Source: Micropterix aruncella (lineage: Eukaryota; Arthropoda; Insecta; Lepidoptera; Micropterigidae). From it: a DNA stretch of 64,000 bases. Location: positions 4,394,795 to 4,458,794 of the forward strand of contig OX155957.1 in assembly GCA_944548615.1 (NCBI GenBank), written 5' to 3'. Under the pieces are notes generated by a model. That model was not told the origin of the DNA. It made no database searches and worked only from the letters and a program-made list of their open reading frames with translations. Each line of letters begins with the position of its first letter. Within the stretch, counting starts at the first letter, position 1. Positions 46,116-56,358 of this stretch are shown here, in pieces. The translations under genes were made by a program, and so were the position numbers.

Positions 46116-46524
46116 ATATGTTTCTAAATCTTCCAAGCCTGGACATTCTTTTTATTTGCATGTTTTCAGAATGGTTGTGTTTGTTGATGTGGACTATTTT
46201 TTGACCAGAAATGAATTGCGTTTACTCGTGCTGACTAATATGAAAAATGGCCTTGGACTCACACACACTTTGTGTTATCTGAAAGCTGCAATGGTTGTGG
46301 ATTACTATAATATAAGTTACTAACGATAATTAATAGACCCATTCGCTTCATATGTACTCGAGAAAACGTTAAGTCACTATTGAATCTAAACCTATTTTGG
46401 TGTTTTAACTGCTTTCTGTACAGCATATATGACCATTATATTGAAGATGAGTGTGTTATTTGTCAGTAAATAAATTGTTCTATATACTTTTACATCTATT
46501 TAACACACAAAGGAAAAACATATA

Positions 46525-46875
46525 ATAGGTATATGTTTTTAAAATGCCTGTTATCTATTTATGTTACTTACCAATACCTATGTATCAAGTAATTTTAATA
46601 GAGAAAGTAGCTGATAGTCTTGATTAACCATTGACCAGTGGATCTCCAATTTGTTGTTCATTAGTTATTAATTATAATTAAGCTATTTTGTATAGTGTTA
46701 ACTGGTGTTAATTGAAGAGTTTAATGTATATGTTTTTAAAATGCCTCTTATCTAGTTACATATGTTACTTACCAATATGTAATATAGTAATAAAAGAGAA
46801 TGTAGCTGATAGTCTAGATTAACCAATGACTGCGGTAGATCAAATTTCTTTTGTTCATTATAATAGTTATTATAA
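46525..46875. repeat. Two imperfect tandem units of about 200 bp
   Basis: TATATGTTTTTAAAATGCCT, TATGTTACTTACCAAT, GTAGCTGATAGTCT and GATTAACCA(T/A)TGAC occur at about 46530 and about 46727. They are non-coding and downstream of the transposase gene. Confidence 0.7.
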
Positions 46876-47096
46876 TATCTTTACTGTCATATATTTTAGT
46901 CCAAGTTCAAAATTAATAGAAATGGTGAAAAATCTTAGATAAGCACAATTTATTGGAAAAAGAACCTGAAAATAAATAAAAAACCTTTACATTGATTTGG
47001 TTTTTCTGTTTTATTTCACAGCGTATGTAATAAAGGTACAAAAAATAATTCAGATTTATGTTCAATTTTAACTAATTTACATCTCACTTTCGAAGC

Positions 47097-49481
47097 TTTT
47101 CAAACCACTTTGATTTTTTGAAAGTTGTTACAATTAACTTTATAGATGGATAGATATGAAGACTTCAACGGCTCCTCAAAAATTTCAATACGATATCCTT
47201 GAATCAAAATTTCTTTGTAATCATTTTCATTTTTAGTGTGTATTGATTGTAGTTCAATAACAAAGTCTTCTTCACTCATAAACCATTTGTTATGCTCTTG
47301 TGCCGAGAGTGTAAAGGTACTAAAACAAAGTTGTTTTGACCTTCCTTTGCACTGGTTTTTTTTAATAAATGGATAACTTGTTTGGTTCTGACATATACTT
47401 TCAAGTTTTACATCAAATCTTTCATTCAGCCGTCGAGCCACTTGTGAAGCGGCTTATTGCCTTGTCTAATCAGATTTTTAATAACATACAACATATTTTC
47501 AAACGGGTAAGCATTGAAACTCTGTAGTTTTCCAAATCTCCTTTTTTTCATGAACGACGTGTGTCAAATTGTGTATATTACTTGAGACATAGTCCTTTCT
47601 ATATATGTTTTTAAATATTTCAACAAAATGCTCTAACATTTTCTCTGCAATTGAAAGGAATTGAAAATGTTTTTCGTTCGAACAAATTGTGATGGCACAA
47701 AACAAATGCACAAAATGGTAATAAGCTTGGGGTAGTAGGGTATCTTTGAGTATTACAAAACCTAAATAATAAAAAAAGTACGATATTCGGATCCCTTCCA
47801 GTGGGCTAGAACATCAATTGTTCGTACAGATCGGTGAATTTCGCTAGGCATGCGGCATTTATACAAGAATTCATTGACCCTTTCGATATCTTTGCTGCAC
47901 CACTTAGTAATGTATTTACCAAGATTCCCATCTCGCCATCCAATCAATAGACGCTTCATAACACCGAGATCAATCAAGTGAAGTGAGTCACTTACAGGAA
48001 CATCTTCTACCATATCTACATTGAGTTTTAGAAGAGGAGAATCTACCTTATGATGCTCTTCGTCTTTTTTTGACCGAAAAATCCTTGTCATTTCGTTTAG
48101 GGCAACCAGATCTTAAAAAAGTGACAGTGATTCAGACACGTGATTCACCCACAACAGTACATTTCAGGCAGCCTTGTTTGCCGTTGAAATTAATAACTCC
48201 TTTGATTAATGCACGAGCTGGCGAGTCACAAATGAAAACTCTGACTTTTACTGGAATCAGAGAGTTTCCCATTCTTATTGATAAACCACTTTCAGATAGT
48301 TCATTCAATTCTGTTATAAAAGGATCCAAAAAGACTTTTAAATTAGATGGTTTGCTGTCTCCTGCATATATGCCTATAAATAAATAAAAATACGATTAGT
48401 ATTTATTAACAGACTCAACATGAACCATTAATTATAACAATGATAACATTAGTTGATATCCATGACAGCGCACGCTACAATGTAAAAAAAAAAAATTCTA
48501 ACATCTATCACGTTACGACCAGATTCTGTCTGATCGTGGCTCAAAGACGTGGCTCAAGACTTAAACGACTATTTTTTTTTATGAAACCGTATATCAACAA
48601 GTAAACAAAAAACATGTTCACTCAAAACATAAAAATATCAATATAATAAAAGAATACACCAATAAAAGACATAATAAAAGAATACACCACTCAAAATTTG
48701 TGCAGCCATTGGACGAGCAATTAATGTCCAAACAAGGTCCGAAAATACCTTCGTAGTTTCATTGAGCTATAAGCAATCACATAGCTTGTATATTAATAAT
48801 AATAATAATAATAATAAAACTCTTTAGTCTTAAGAAAAGGCGAGCTTATTGCTTATACTTACCTATCACTAGTGGAGGCAAGAGTGGTAATTCAAATATA
48901 CTACATAATATTGGCCAAAATTGTTTCCTTGAGCTGTTGTACCTATAGGGGCAAACCATCGATATTAACATTCAGTGTAATATTATCAATTGAAGAAACG
49001 ACATTGTGTTCAAAAACTTTTGTTAACTGCTTCTTTAAGCCATTGTGCCAATAATGACCAGTTCCCAATGGAAAAATCTGTATTTTCTCTCTTGTTGTTT
49101 GAAGAAGCGTGCGGGCATCCATAGGTTAAAATGTTGTTAATTCTCTTATTAGGAATAACAGAAAGTTCGTTATACGCTAAGTGCGATATATTATATTTAT
49201 TAGCCCATATTTTAACATCTTCTCGAAAATTAATGTTTTTTTCAATGTCCATTTTGTCGTCTTCTGATTCATATTCATTTTCGTCAATACTACCTATCAC
49301 TAACCAAATCTAAGTCACTGTCGGATTGTACGGAACCCTCCAATTAATTGTTTATTCCCGCTTTTTCGGAGCCTAATTTGGATAGGGTATTTAGGGTTAC
49401 CCATTCTGCGTGTCTCTTATTTACTCTTCTCCTGTATCCTCCACTCCTTTTGAATCGTTTCCATTCTTGAAAATCGGCCAT
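47097..49481 (-). pseudogene. tnp2-like transposase gene with one intron, several frameshifts
   Basis: Read on the minus strand, a probable start at 49481 gives MADFQEWKRFKRSGGYRRR. After a stop or intron, 49300-49010 gives DVKIWANKYNISHLAYNELS and ends NWSLLAQWLKEAVNKS. A shifted frame continues FEHNVVSSIDNITLNVNIDG, LPL and RYNSSRKQFWPILCSIFELP to VIG. A GT-AG intron (donor GGTAAGT at 48862, acceptor TTTATAG at 48374) joins VIG to IYAGDSKPSNLKVF. Next come VRVFICDSPARALIKGVINF, a Cys pair (GCLKC), MVEDVPVSDSLHLIDLGVMK, AHWKGSEYR, FVHLFCAITICSNE, NIHNLTHVV and NAYPFENMLYVIKNLI. The order DGLPL, QFWPIL, DAPAR, DYMHL.LGVMKKLL, RWK..EFR and PFENYL is that of an insect tnp2/DUF4218-like transposase. 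Frameshifts lie near 49010, 48940, 48115, 47780 and 47500-47440. Confidence 0.75.
48374..48862 (-). other. Intron of the transposase pseudogene
   Basis: The minus-strand donor G|GTAAGT follows codons VIG and the acceptor TTTATAG precedes GCATATATGCAGG. Joining restores the conserved VIG-IYAGDSKP frame (phase 1). It contains an AATAATAATAATAATAATAA run (48797-48818). Confidence 0.6.
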
Positions 49482-49547
49482 TTAAAAATAAATTTAACTT
49501 TGCAAAATCGTTACGCGCACATGGTCTAACGCACAGTCGTTCGCCGT

Positions 49548-49668
49548 GTTTCAAAAATCACTCTTTACCATTGCCTTTATAATACTTATATAGGTAAAGT
49601 AGCGCTCATAATACTTTTGGCCAAGACTAGCTCACCACCGTTGAATCATAATAGCTTCGCGAGCTCAC
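49548..49668. repeat. Subterminal direct repeat of the transposon, right copy
   Basis: It matches 45985-46115 (CAAAAATCACTCTTTACCAT, ATTGCCTTTATAA, GTAGCGCTCATAATAC, CTTCGCGAGCTCACT). Confidence 0.75.
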
Positions 49669-49756
49669 TTAAAGACTCTTTAGCATTGGCCTAGCACTTT
49701 AGAAGCTTTTTTGCTCTCATAACTGTCTGATGAAAGTGTAATTAGTTTTATAAGAT

Positions 49757-50300
49757 ACTAGACTTGTTACTGTCTTATAAGATAATATTGTAGTAAACTA
49801 CAACAAAAAGATAAACAAACAAATGCTCTTGAGAGAATTTAATTTATTCTTATGTAATGCTATTATAAGTAAGAAACTCTACACCGAAACATTTATAGGT
49901 GCTTTATTAGTCATGGTTTACTTATAGTCTTTTGTTATAGGATTACTGTGCTAGTTGGCTACGAGATTATTTTGTAGTCGTATAGTGATCTTAACTAAGT
50001 ATGATATAAAATCAAGGCTCTTGCAAAATGCGTCTATAAGACCACTATAAGACTATTATTCTTTGGAAGACTATTTAGACTTCGTATATGCTCTTATTAG
50101 ACTATTAGACTTGTTACTGTCTTATAAGATAACATTGTAGTAAACTACAACAAAAAGATATACAAACAAATGATCTTGAGCGTATTTATCCTTATGTAAT
50201 GCTATTATAAGTAAGAAACTCTACACCAAGACATTTATAGGTGCTTTATTAGTCATGGTTTACTTGTAGTCTTTTGTTATTGGATTACTGTGCTAGTTGG
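49757..50300. repeat. Duplicated right terminus of the transposon
   Basis: About 205 bp (49757-49965) from AGACTTGTTACTGTCTTATA to GGATTACTGTGCTAGTTGG is repeated at about 50101-50300 with few changes. The inner copy continues CTACGAG and does not border target DNA, so the right end was duplicated within the element. Confidence 0.8.
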
Positions 50301-50381
50301 GAAGGCTTCTCTTTTGACATTATGTAATAAGATGTAGATACTTCATGTAATAAGATGTATTTTTTTAATATAAAAAACAGA

Positions 50382-50457
50382 CCTACCAGTGGCACAGTGG
50401 TTAGACCGCCTGATCTTAATTTGTAAGGTTCCGGGTGCGATTCCCGGCTGGAAAACC
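50382..50457 (+). repeat. tRNA-like SINE head, copy 1
   Basis: TGGCACAGTGG (50390-50400) fits the pol III A box, and GGTGCGATTCC (50434-50444) fits a B box with one change from GGTTCGATTCC. CCGGG and CCCGG form the T-stem around it. No complete cloverleaf is possible, and the 3' end lacks CCA context. It is probably the head of a tRNA-derived SINE. Copy 2 is at 63328-63390. Confidence 0.65.
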
Positions 50458-50534
50458 ATTTTCCGTCGGAATAAAATTAACGGAATTGCATTTTAATTCT
50501 GTTGATCGAATGCAATAGCAATAATCACAACTAG

Positions 50535-51445
50535 AGTTGTCAACTACAACGAGCAAACCCGTCACCTCAGGAAGTTTTAACGAAATATAACGTTCTATAA
50601 AATCGAAGACTATCGCGGTTGTTTGACATTATAAATAGGATAGAAAACGAATTTACCGCGTGAAATTTGTAGGACCCGACGTTTCGGTGACGTTGCAGCC
50701 GCCGTTGTCTAGGGTAGACAACGGCGGCTGCAACGTCACCGAAACGTCGGGTCCTACAAATTTCACGCGGTAAATTCGTTTTCTATCCTATTTATGTAAC
50801 GTTCTGTCTCCCGTGAGGTGAGCGCAGAAGACGTAGGACAAAACAATCCACCGTCAAGCTCCGCCACCTGCCCGTCAGAGGCCGACGCCTTACGGCGAGG
50901 CACCGGGAAAGGTAGCCAGCTGGCAGCTTCGCCCCCTGACTACCAGTTTTGGCAGGATATCTCCATCTGGAATTAACTTTCAGGATACCTCCGTCCTCCC
51001 GACTGGTTACGGCTCCGAAGTCGCTTACACGACCTCTACCTGTTGTATTACAGCGGTAATTCAGTTTGAATTTATCGCGGACCTGGGCGTTCTTTGCCCG
51101 TAGTGCCACACGGGATCGAGTGGCCCAAGGTTATTTCAAGAGTGGCATGACAATAGGTCAACATCCAGCCACGCTGCTTAGGAAACAGTATATTACCATA
51201 GTCTCCAGACCCCTTCAGAAATTAGTCGATTGGCTTCGCCGACCGGTGCGTAAGCCGTGGCGCCGGGATGCAATCCCGCCGGGAGAAACCGGTCCACCAG
51301 CTCTGAGGCCTGAGACACGGGAGTCTTATTCGGTGTAGCCTTTCACTCGAGGAGGCTTCTGAATAGGAGCTGAATCGAGAGTTGAGCCGATCCGAGAAGA
51401 AAATGAATGTTGTGGCCCAAGCTGCACGAAACAGTTCACCACCCA
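50535..51445 (-). repeat. GCR-B copy interrupted by a palindromic insertion
   Basis: On the minus strand it runs from GTGAACTGTTTCGTGCAGCT (near 51440) through CCTGAGACGCGG-like variants, GATAAATTCAAACTGAATTA and GGAGATATCCTGCCAAAACT to CAACTCTAG followed by TTGTG at 50531. Without the insert (50597-50796 plus the duplicated target) it is about 700 bp. Frames at 50792-51109 and 51066-51446 carry no domains. Confidence 0.8.
50597..50796. mobile_element. Insertion with 81-bp perfect palindrome arms
   Basis: Arms 50631-50711 and 50715-50795 are exact reverse complements around GGG. The arms contain ACGTTTCGGTGACGTTGCAG and ATTTACCGCGTGAAATTTGT. The insert is flanked by TAACGTTCT (50588-50596 and 50797-50805), a 9-bp target duplication. 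The empty site is seen in the second composite at 63515 (AATGTAACGTTCTGTCTC). About 34 bp left of the palindrome (50597-50630) also belong to the insert. Confidence 0.85.
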
Positions 51446-51464
51446 AGTAAAAATCACATACTTG

Positions 51465-52767
51465 GGTTGTCGACTACAGCGGGCGATCCCGTCACCTCAG
51501 GAAGTTTTAACGATTAGTCGTTCTATCTCCCTGGAGTGAGCGTAGAAGACTTGAGGACGAAACAGTCCACCGTCTAGCTACCCCACAAGCCCGTAAGAGG
51601 CCAACGCCTTAATCGCAAGATAGCCAATAATGTTACCCGGCGGGCCGACACTCATGCCCTTACTTCCAATTGTGACCAGATTACTCCGGTCTCTCGATTG
51701 GTTACGAGTTCGAGGTCGCTTGCGCGGTCCTCTCCCTTACGAAGCGGCGAAACAGTGTTTACCGAATCTATCGCGGACCACAGCGTCCTTTTCCCGGCTG
51801 TTCACCCAGGATCGGATGGCCGATGGTCATTTCAAGAGCAGTTGCCGTAAGGTCCGCAACCACCCCCGCTCTATAGGAAACAGTACTGATCCCAGACTCC
51901 CCCGACTGTTAGTCAGAGTTAGCTAATGGGGCCCATGATGAGGTGGCCACGATGACCCATGTGTTCAGGGTCGGTCACACTCACGGGTCAACACCCATCC
52001 GATGGCCTCCACGCATATGGTGCGAACCTGGGTAGGACACTGGGTCAACCAGTCTCCCCTGGGAATCAAACCTCTGGCGCTCCTGGACGGTCTGCGCACC
52101 GAGCGGCGCAAGCCAATCGACTGTGCTCTCCGACTAACAGTCAGGGGAGTCTGGGATCTGTATTGTTTCCTATAGAGCGGGGGTGGTTGCCTACCTTACG
52201 GCGACTGCTCTTGAAATGACCATTGGCCATCCAATCCCGGTTCAGAGTCGGGCAAAGGACGCCTTGGTCCGCGATAGATTCGGTGCACACCGTTTCACCG
52301 CTTCGTAAGGGAGAGGACCGCGCAAGCGACCTCGAACTCGGAACCAATGGAGAGACCGGAGAAATCTGGTCACAATTGGAAGCAAGGGCGCGAGGGTCGG
52401 CCCGCCAGGTAACATTACTGGCTATCTCGCGGTAAAGGCGTTGGCTTCTTGCGGGTTGTGACGTAGCTGGACGTTGGATTTGTTCTGTCCAAAGTCTTCT
52501 ACGTTCACTGCAGGGCGACAGAACGAGAAAATCGTTAAAACGTCCTGTGGTGACGGGCACAGTCGATTGGCTTATGCCGCACGGTGCGCAGACCGTCCAG
52601 GAACGCCAGAAGGTTGATTCCTAGGGGAAACTGACCATAAGGCCAGAGTCCTACCCAGGCTCGCACTTCATGCGTGGAGGCCGTCGGATAGGTGCTGACC
52701 CGTGAGTGTGACCAACCCTGAACAAAATGGGTCTTCGTGGCCAACTAGCAAGGGCCCATTAACTACC
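51465..52767 (-). repeat. GCR-A copy split by an oppositely oriented GCR-A copy
   Basis: The minus-strand 3' half (51465-51919) stops at CCGACTGTTAGTCAGAGT. The 5' half resumes at 52557 with GCACAGTCGATTGGCTTATG and runs to GGGCCCATTAACT (52767). Aligning with 5340-5400 shows that the two halves are contiguous in an intact copy. Frames of 60-140 codons across this region on both strands lack domains. Confidence 0.85.
51920..52556 (+). repeat. GCR-A copy nested in a GCR-A copy of opposite orientation
   Basis: It starts TAGCTAATGGGGCCCATGAT and includes CACGATGACCCATGTG, CACCCATCCGATGGCCTCC, GGAACCAATGGAGAGACCGG and GGTAACATTACTGGCTATCT. It ends at CCTGTGGTGACGG, about 30 bp short of the full 3' end. 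It is about 640 bp. No clear target duplication was found. Confidence 0.8.
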
Positions 52768-53335
52768 AAAATCGCAATAATCACAGTTACATACATGTTA
52801 CAAGCACACATACATACACTTTATAGTAGGGTTGTTTGGAAGAGATTGTCCAATGACAATAAATCTGCCCATTGTAAATTTCACAATTAAGATTATAAAC
52901 AAACACACAACTTTATGATTGTAGTGTAAATAATGTTGTTGTTTATGTAAGCAGTATACAGTGTGCGACGTGTGAATTTTCCCACTTGGTTGGAAAATAA
53001 ATTGGAGTTATTCTGCCTATTTACGGAGCGTGGCCAATTCGTAATATCCAATTTACACCCGCCAGAATGGATTTTGCCCACGACGCGCGAGAGGAAAAAT
53101 GGCGAAAGTACGTGTGTGTTGAGTTGTATTTGCTTGATATACGAGTATCACGGATTTCAATATGACCCATGTAAGCCAAGCCGCCTTCGAGTGCTTAATC
53201 ATATCGGCACAGACAGGCAACAACATTATCACGATAATTATATCATGATACCCTTGTTGCCTGCGACTAATTACAATTATTATATAATTTTATAAACAAT
53301 ATTTAAAAAACGGCATATTTTATAATTTCATAACA
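52768..53335. other. Unassigned sequence
   Basis: GCAATAATCACA (52774-52785) repeats a word at 50518-50529 and may be a target duplication. A 110-codon plus frame (52963-53295) and a 62-codon minus frame (52893-53081) overlap but show no motif. 52975-53170 is GC-richer than its flanks. Confidence 0.4.
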
Positions 53336-53918
53336 GACTAGCTGTTGCTCGCGGCTTCACTTCGCGTAAAGTTACGAATTGATTTTTTAATTGTTGAACC
53401 GCTTCAGCATTTCATTTACAAAATTTAATTATTTTGCATAATCCGTAATTTTATATTTTATTTTATTTTATTTATTTTATTTTCATTTTAAACCAGTTGA
53501 TAGGAGTTCCTACACTTGGTTATGTCAAAAGTAATAAAAAAAACAAGTATAATATAAATACCTATTAAGGTATCAGATATGAACGTCGGTATTGCAAGGT
53601 ATGAACGTTGAACATCCAAGCGCAGATTTTCTAGGTTATATATGTAGAGGAAACAACATTTTCCAATATTTTCAATCAAAATTCTTAAGTAATTTCGTAA
53701 AATTTTCTATCTAATTTTCTATATAATCCTAAGTACTAAATAATCAAACAAATATTGGATAATTTCACAAATTATCATACGGGAAGATGTTTTAAAGAAA
53801 AAACACAAATACAAAGAAATCAGTAATAATAATTAGAGTCAATAAATAGTTAGAAGACGAAAAAATAATAGAAATAGTCAATAATAGAAAGAATAAGGAA
53901 TAATAATAGTCAAGTAGG
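53336..53918 (+). repeat. LINE/SINE head and AT-rich sequence
   Basis: GACTAGCTGTTGCTCGCGGC then TTCACTTCGCGTAAAGTTAC (53336-53376) is the same head as at 19202. A TTTTATTTTATTTTATTT run follows (53454-53485). The rest is unassigned. Confidence 0.55.
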
Positions 53919-54630
53919 TCAATAGATCTGCGAAAAATTGATATTGTCGAAATCCTCAATGCTATAAATGGGGTTTTTAGTCAAAATACCCTGTACCTTT
54001 TTCTTAAAGTGAACCTCCCCAAGGCCCCTGATGTGTAATGGAAGTTTGTTGTAGAATAAGTAAGATTGGCAGAGAAAGCTATTCCGAACCTTACTCAGAC
54101 GCACCTTAAAATGACGCAAGTCCTCTTTATTTTGCGTATTATGCGAATGAATATTTGAGTTAGTTGAGGTAGTCTCGATATTTTTTCTCGTATACATGAT
54201 GTTTTGGTATATATACGCGGCGTACAAAGTCATGATACCAGATTCGATGAAGTACTGCTTGCAAGATGTTAGCGAAGATATTGAGAACAGATTTCTAATC
54301 GCTCGTTTTTGTAGGCGAAAGATCCTTATAATATTTGCCGCCATTCCCCAGAACATGAGGCCATAACTTAATACGGAATGGAAATAGGCAAAGTAGACAG
54401 ATTTGGAAGCTTCAAAGCCACATAACAATTTGATTTTTTTTATGGCAAATGTGGCGCTACTTAATTTTTTGCTCAGTTCTTCTAGGTGAGTCGACCATTG
54501 CAGATTGCTATCAATATGAATGCCTAGAAATTTCGTATGATCAACATTTTCTAATACTTTATCACCATAGCTAATACTGAAGATATTATTTGCTATTATA
54601 AGCTTTGAGATGCAAGTCTTTCTTCAAAAT
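53919..54630 (-). pseudogene. Non-LTR reverse transcriptase C-terminal half, open frame
   Basis: From about 54625 down, one open frame reads TCISKLIIANNIFSISYGDK, ENVDHTKFLGIHIDSNLQW, LSKKLSSATFAIKKIKLLCG, then SVLSYGLMFWGMAANIIRIF, RLQKRAIRNLFSISS and HIRGLGEVHFKKKVQGIL, with a natural stop at 53919. KFLGI.ID.NL.W..H...L is the conserved post-palm segment and LSYG..FWG the thumb motif of CR1/Jockey LINEs. No stop was seen in about 235 codons. The palm itself is missing, so it is 5' truncated. Its lost 5' end abuts the DUF4817-like fragment at 54706. Confidence 0.87.
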
Positions 54631-54705
54631 TAACTGCGAAGACGATTTTTTGATGTCGACTAATTGACTTTGGCTACGAATTGATAGAGGTCGATTCTGA
54701 CGAAC

Positions 54706-54951
54706 TTAGGCCCTCAATCTTTCAATCGCTTCTTGACCTCTTACTGATCGCGGGCGACCTCGGTTTTGATTTCTTATTGTTGAACCACTATTTTCAAACA
54801 TCCGAATCCATCTTCTAATTGCAAATTCACTTGGTGCACTACATGAATGATATTCCCCACGATGCAAACGTTGAGCGGTAACTATATAATCTATGTTGCG
54901 ATAATACGCGCGTAAGCAAAAAGCACGATACGTCCCCGGGTACGACTCCAT
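54706..54951 (-). pseudogene. DUF4817/HTH N-terminal fragment of a mariner-like protein
   Basis: The ATG at 54951 opens an 81-codon frame: MESYPGTYRAFCLRAYYRNI, then DYIVTAQRLHRGEYH, EFAIRRWIRMFENSGSTIRN and RGRPRSVRGQEAIERLRA. YRAFCVREYY..N.S...AQR.FR..F, a W..... E..GS, and GRPRSVR.PE.IE.VR are the marks of the DUF4817 helix-turn-helix in insect transposase-like proteins. The upstream in-frame extension to 55062 is not homologous. The DDE part is absent; the frame stops right after the HTH. Confidence 0.75.
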
Positions 54952-56274
54952 GACTACTGAAATTCCATGAAATAGTATCTGACGATATCCATTCCCCTCG
55001 CCCCGGGCCGCTTCTTTAGAACTATAGCTCAGAAACAAAATCCCGCTAGTATTTTTGGACACCCATATATTACATTTATATTTTCAAAGACCTCTTTTAT
55101 CCCCTCTTTTTTATTCTTTTAAGCGTTTCTTTTTATATAATCTCGCCCTACGCAAATCTGCCTAAATACATTTAAGCTCCCTGGGCCAACATTATTAGGC
55201 AGCCTCCTACGTAATTTATTTATTTATTTTAATGTAGGACTAAAGAGGAAGTTTGCAGAAAAATTAACGTGAAGACGGTTTACCTATTATATGAATATGA
55301 TTGCATGAATATTTCTTCCTCCGAAGAATGAATATTTATGATGAAGATGTAAACACTTCAAACGATATTTATTACCGCTGTCACCAAGCCGACTGCCTGT
55401 TGGTCTTAGAGCCTAAGCACTGATCCAATATCATTGAAATTTGTGGTTGATGTAGTATTCATTTTATATATACCTATAAGTATTTTAGAAATACCGGAAA
55501 ACAATCTTGATAAGTTTTTTAAGAATCAGGCATTTCAAATAATTTACGATATACTAGAGATATTTCCATTTCTCTATGTTATATGCAGACACCTCCACCG
55601 TGACGTGGTTTGTGATATTATCATTAATAACTCTAGCATTATCTAACCCAGCACACATTTAAATAATCTATATAATAAGCGCAATACCAGTGTACTACTA
55701 GGAATTAAATAATAGACTATAGTAGATGAGGCAAAATTCATCACATTACAAAACAGGGCCACCAGTAAACAATGCACAAACTAAACACGATTTACGGACA
55801 TGGAAATTATATATTCCTAGCACAAATTAGTTACAATATACTGACATTTGGCATACAGGATATAGACTAACCTATCCTGTATTTAAGGGATTTATAACGC
55901 GGTCGCTTCATAATAAAACAAGAGAGGAATCAGAGTAGTTGACAAAAAATGTATAAGGATAGTTGTGCCACAAAACTTCAGAATTACAAAGTTTTCTAGG
56001 TCTATACCAGAATACATAGGATAATAACTTTTTCGTTTTAAAATTCTGTTTTAGTTCACTTTGGCGTTCAATAAAAAGTCATAATTAGTATGACGTAGTT
56101 AACTTTTATTAAATATTCTTTTATTTTTCGAAATAGTCTCCTTTTAGGTTTATACACCATATACCTTTTTTCTTAACATACAATATCTTTCAGAAAAAAC
56201 TCTTCATCCTTATCACCTAAAAACATTCATTCACTCACTACTTCACTACTTCACTTAAACTTCCTTCGCGGCTA
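54952..56274. other. Unassigned AT-rich sequence
   Basis: A 70-codon plus frame (55434-55646) has no motif. Frames at 55780-56000 hint weakly at a LINE palm but are too broken to claim. Nothing else was seen. Confidence 0.35.
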
Positions 56275-56358
56275 CTACCCCGTAATTATCATCAAATTGA
56301 GGATCTCTCAGATGTTGCCTTAATATTTTCTACGTTACGGTATTTTCTTCTGGGCGCA

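Larger units (their letters stand above)
45392..50301 (-). mobile_element. 4.9-kb DNA transposon with CCCAACTAGC termini and AA target duplication
   Basis: The left end CCCAACTAGCAAAATAG (45392) and the right end GTGCTAGTTGGG (ending 50301) form a 10-bp inverted repeat flanked by AA (45390-45391 and 50302-50303). The paralogous composite at 63.26 kb has the uninterrupted site GGAAACAAGGCTTCTC, which defines the insertion to the base. Subterminal regions are crowded with CTTATAA and GTCTT words in both orientations, as in CMC-type (CACTA/EnSpm, Mirage, Chapaev) elements. It carries one transposase gene on the minus strand (47097-49481), now broken. The superfamily assignment is inference. Confidence 0.85.
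50304..51017. repeat. Composite repeat copy 1, right part
   Basis: From GGCTTCTCTTTTGACATT the sequence is colinear with 63259-63730: tRNA-like unit, ATTTTCCGTCG, TGTTGATCGAATGCAATAGC, then GCR-B on the minus strand. Copy 1 has a 200-bp palindrome inserted that copy 2 lacks. Confidence 0.8.

Noticed and set aside
48070..48387. 105-codon plus frame
   Set aside because: Antisense shadow of the transposase exon, which carries the conserved motifs on the minus strand.
50382..50457. Functional tRNA gene
   Set aside because: A and B boxes exist, but no complete acceptor, D and anticodon stems can be formed. A SINE head is more likely.
50631..50795. Hammerhead ribozyme
   Set aside because: A GAAAC core is present in CCGAAACGTCGGG, but I cannot find the required CTGATGA strand at the right place, so no ribozyme is annotated.
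51066..52560. Several GC-rich open frames of 60-140 codons on both strands
   Set aside because: They lie in GCR copies, differ in frame between copies and share no conserved peptide, so they are by-products of base composition.
55780..56000. Possible LINE palm (NYIFLAQISYNILTFGIQD)
   Set aside because: No catalytic motif and too many stops to support a call.
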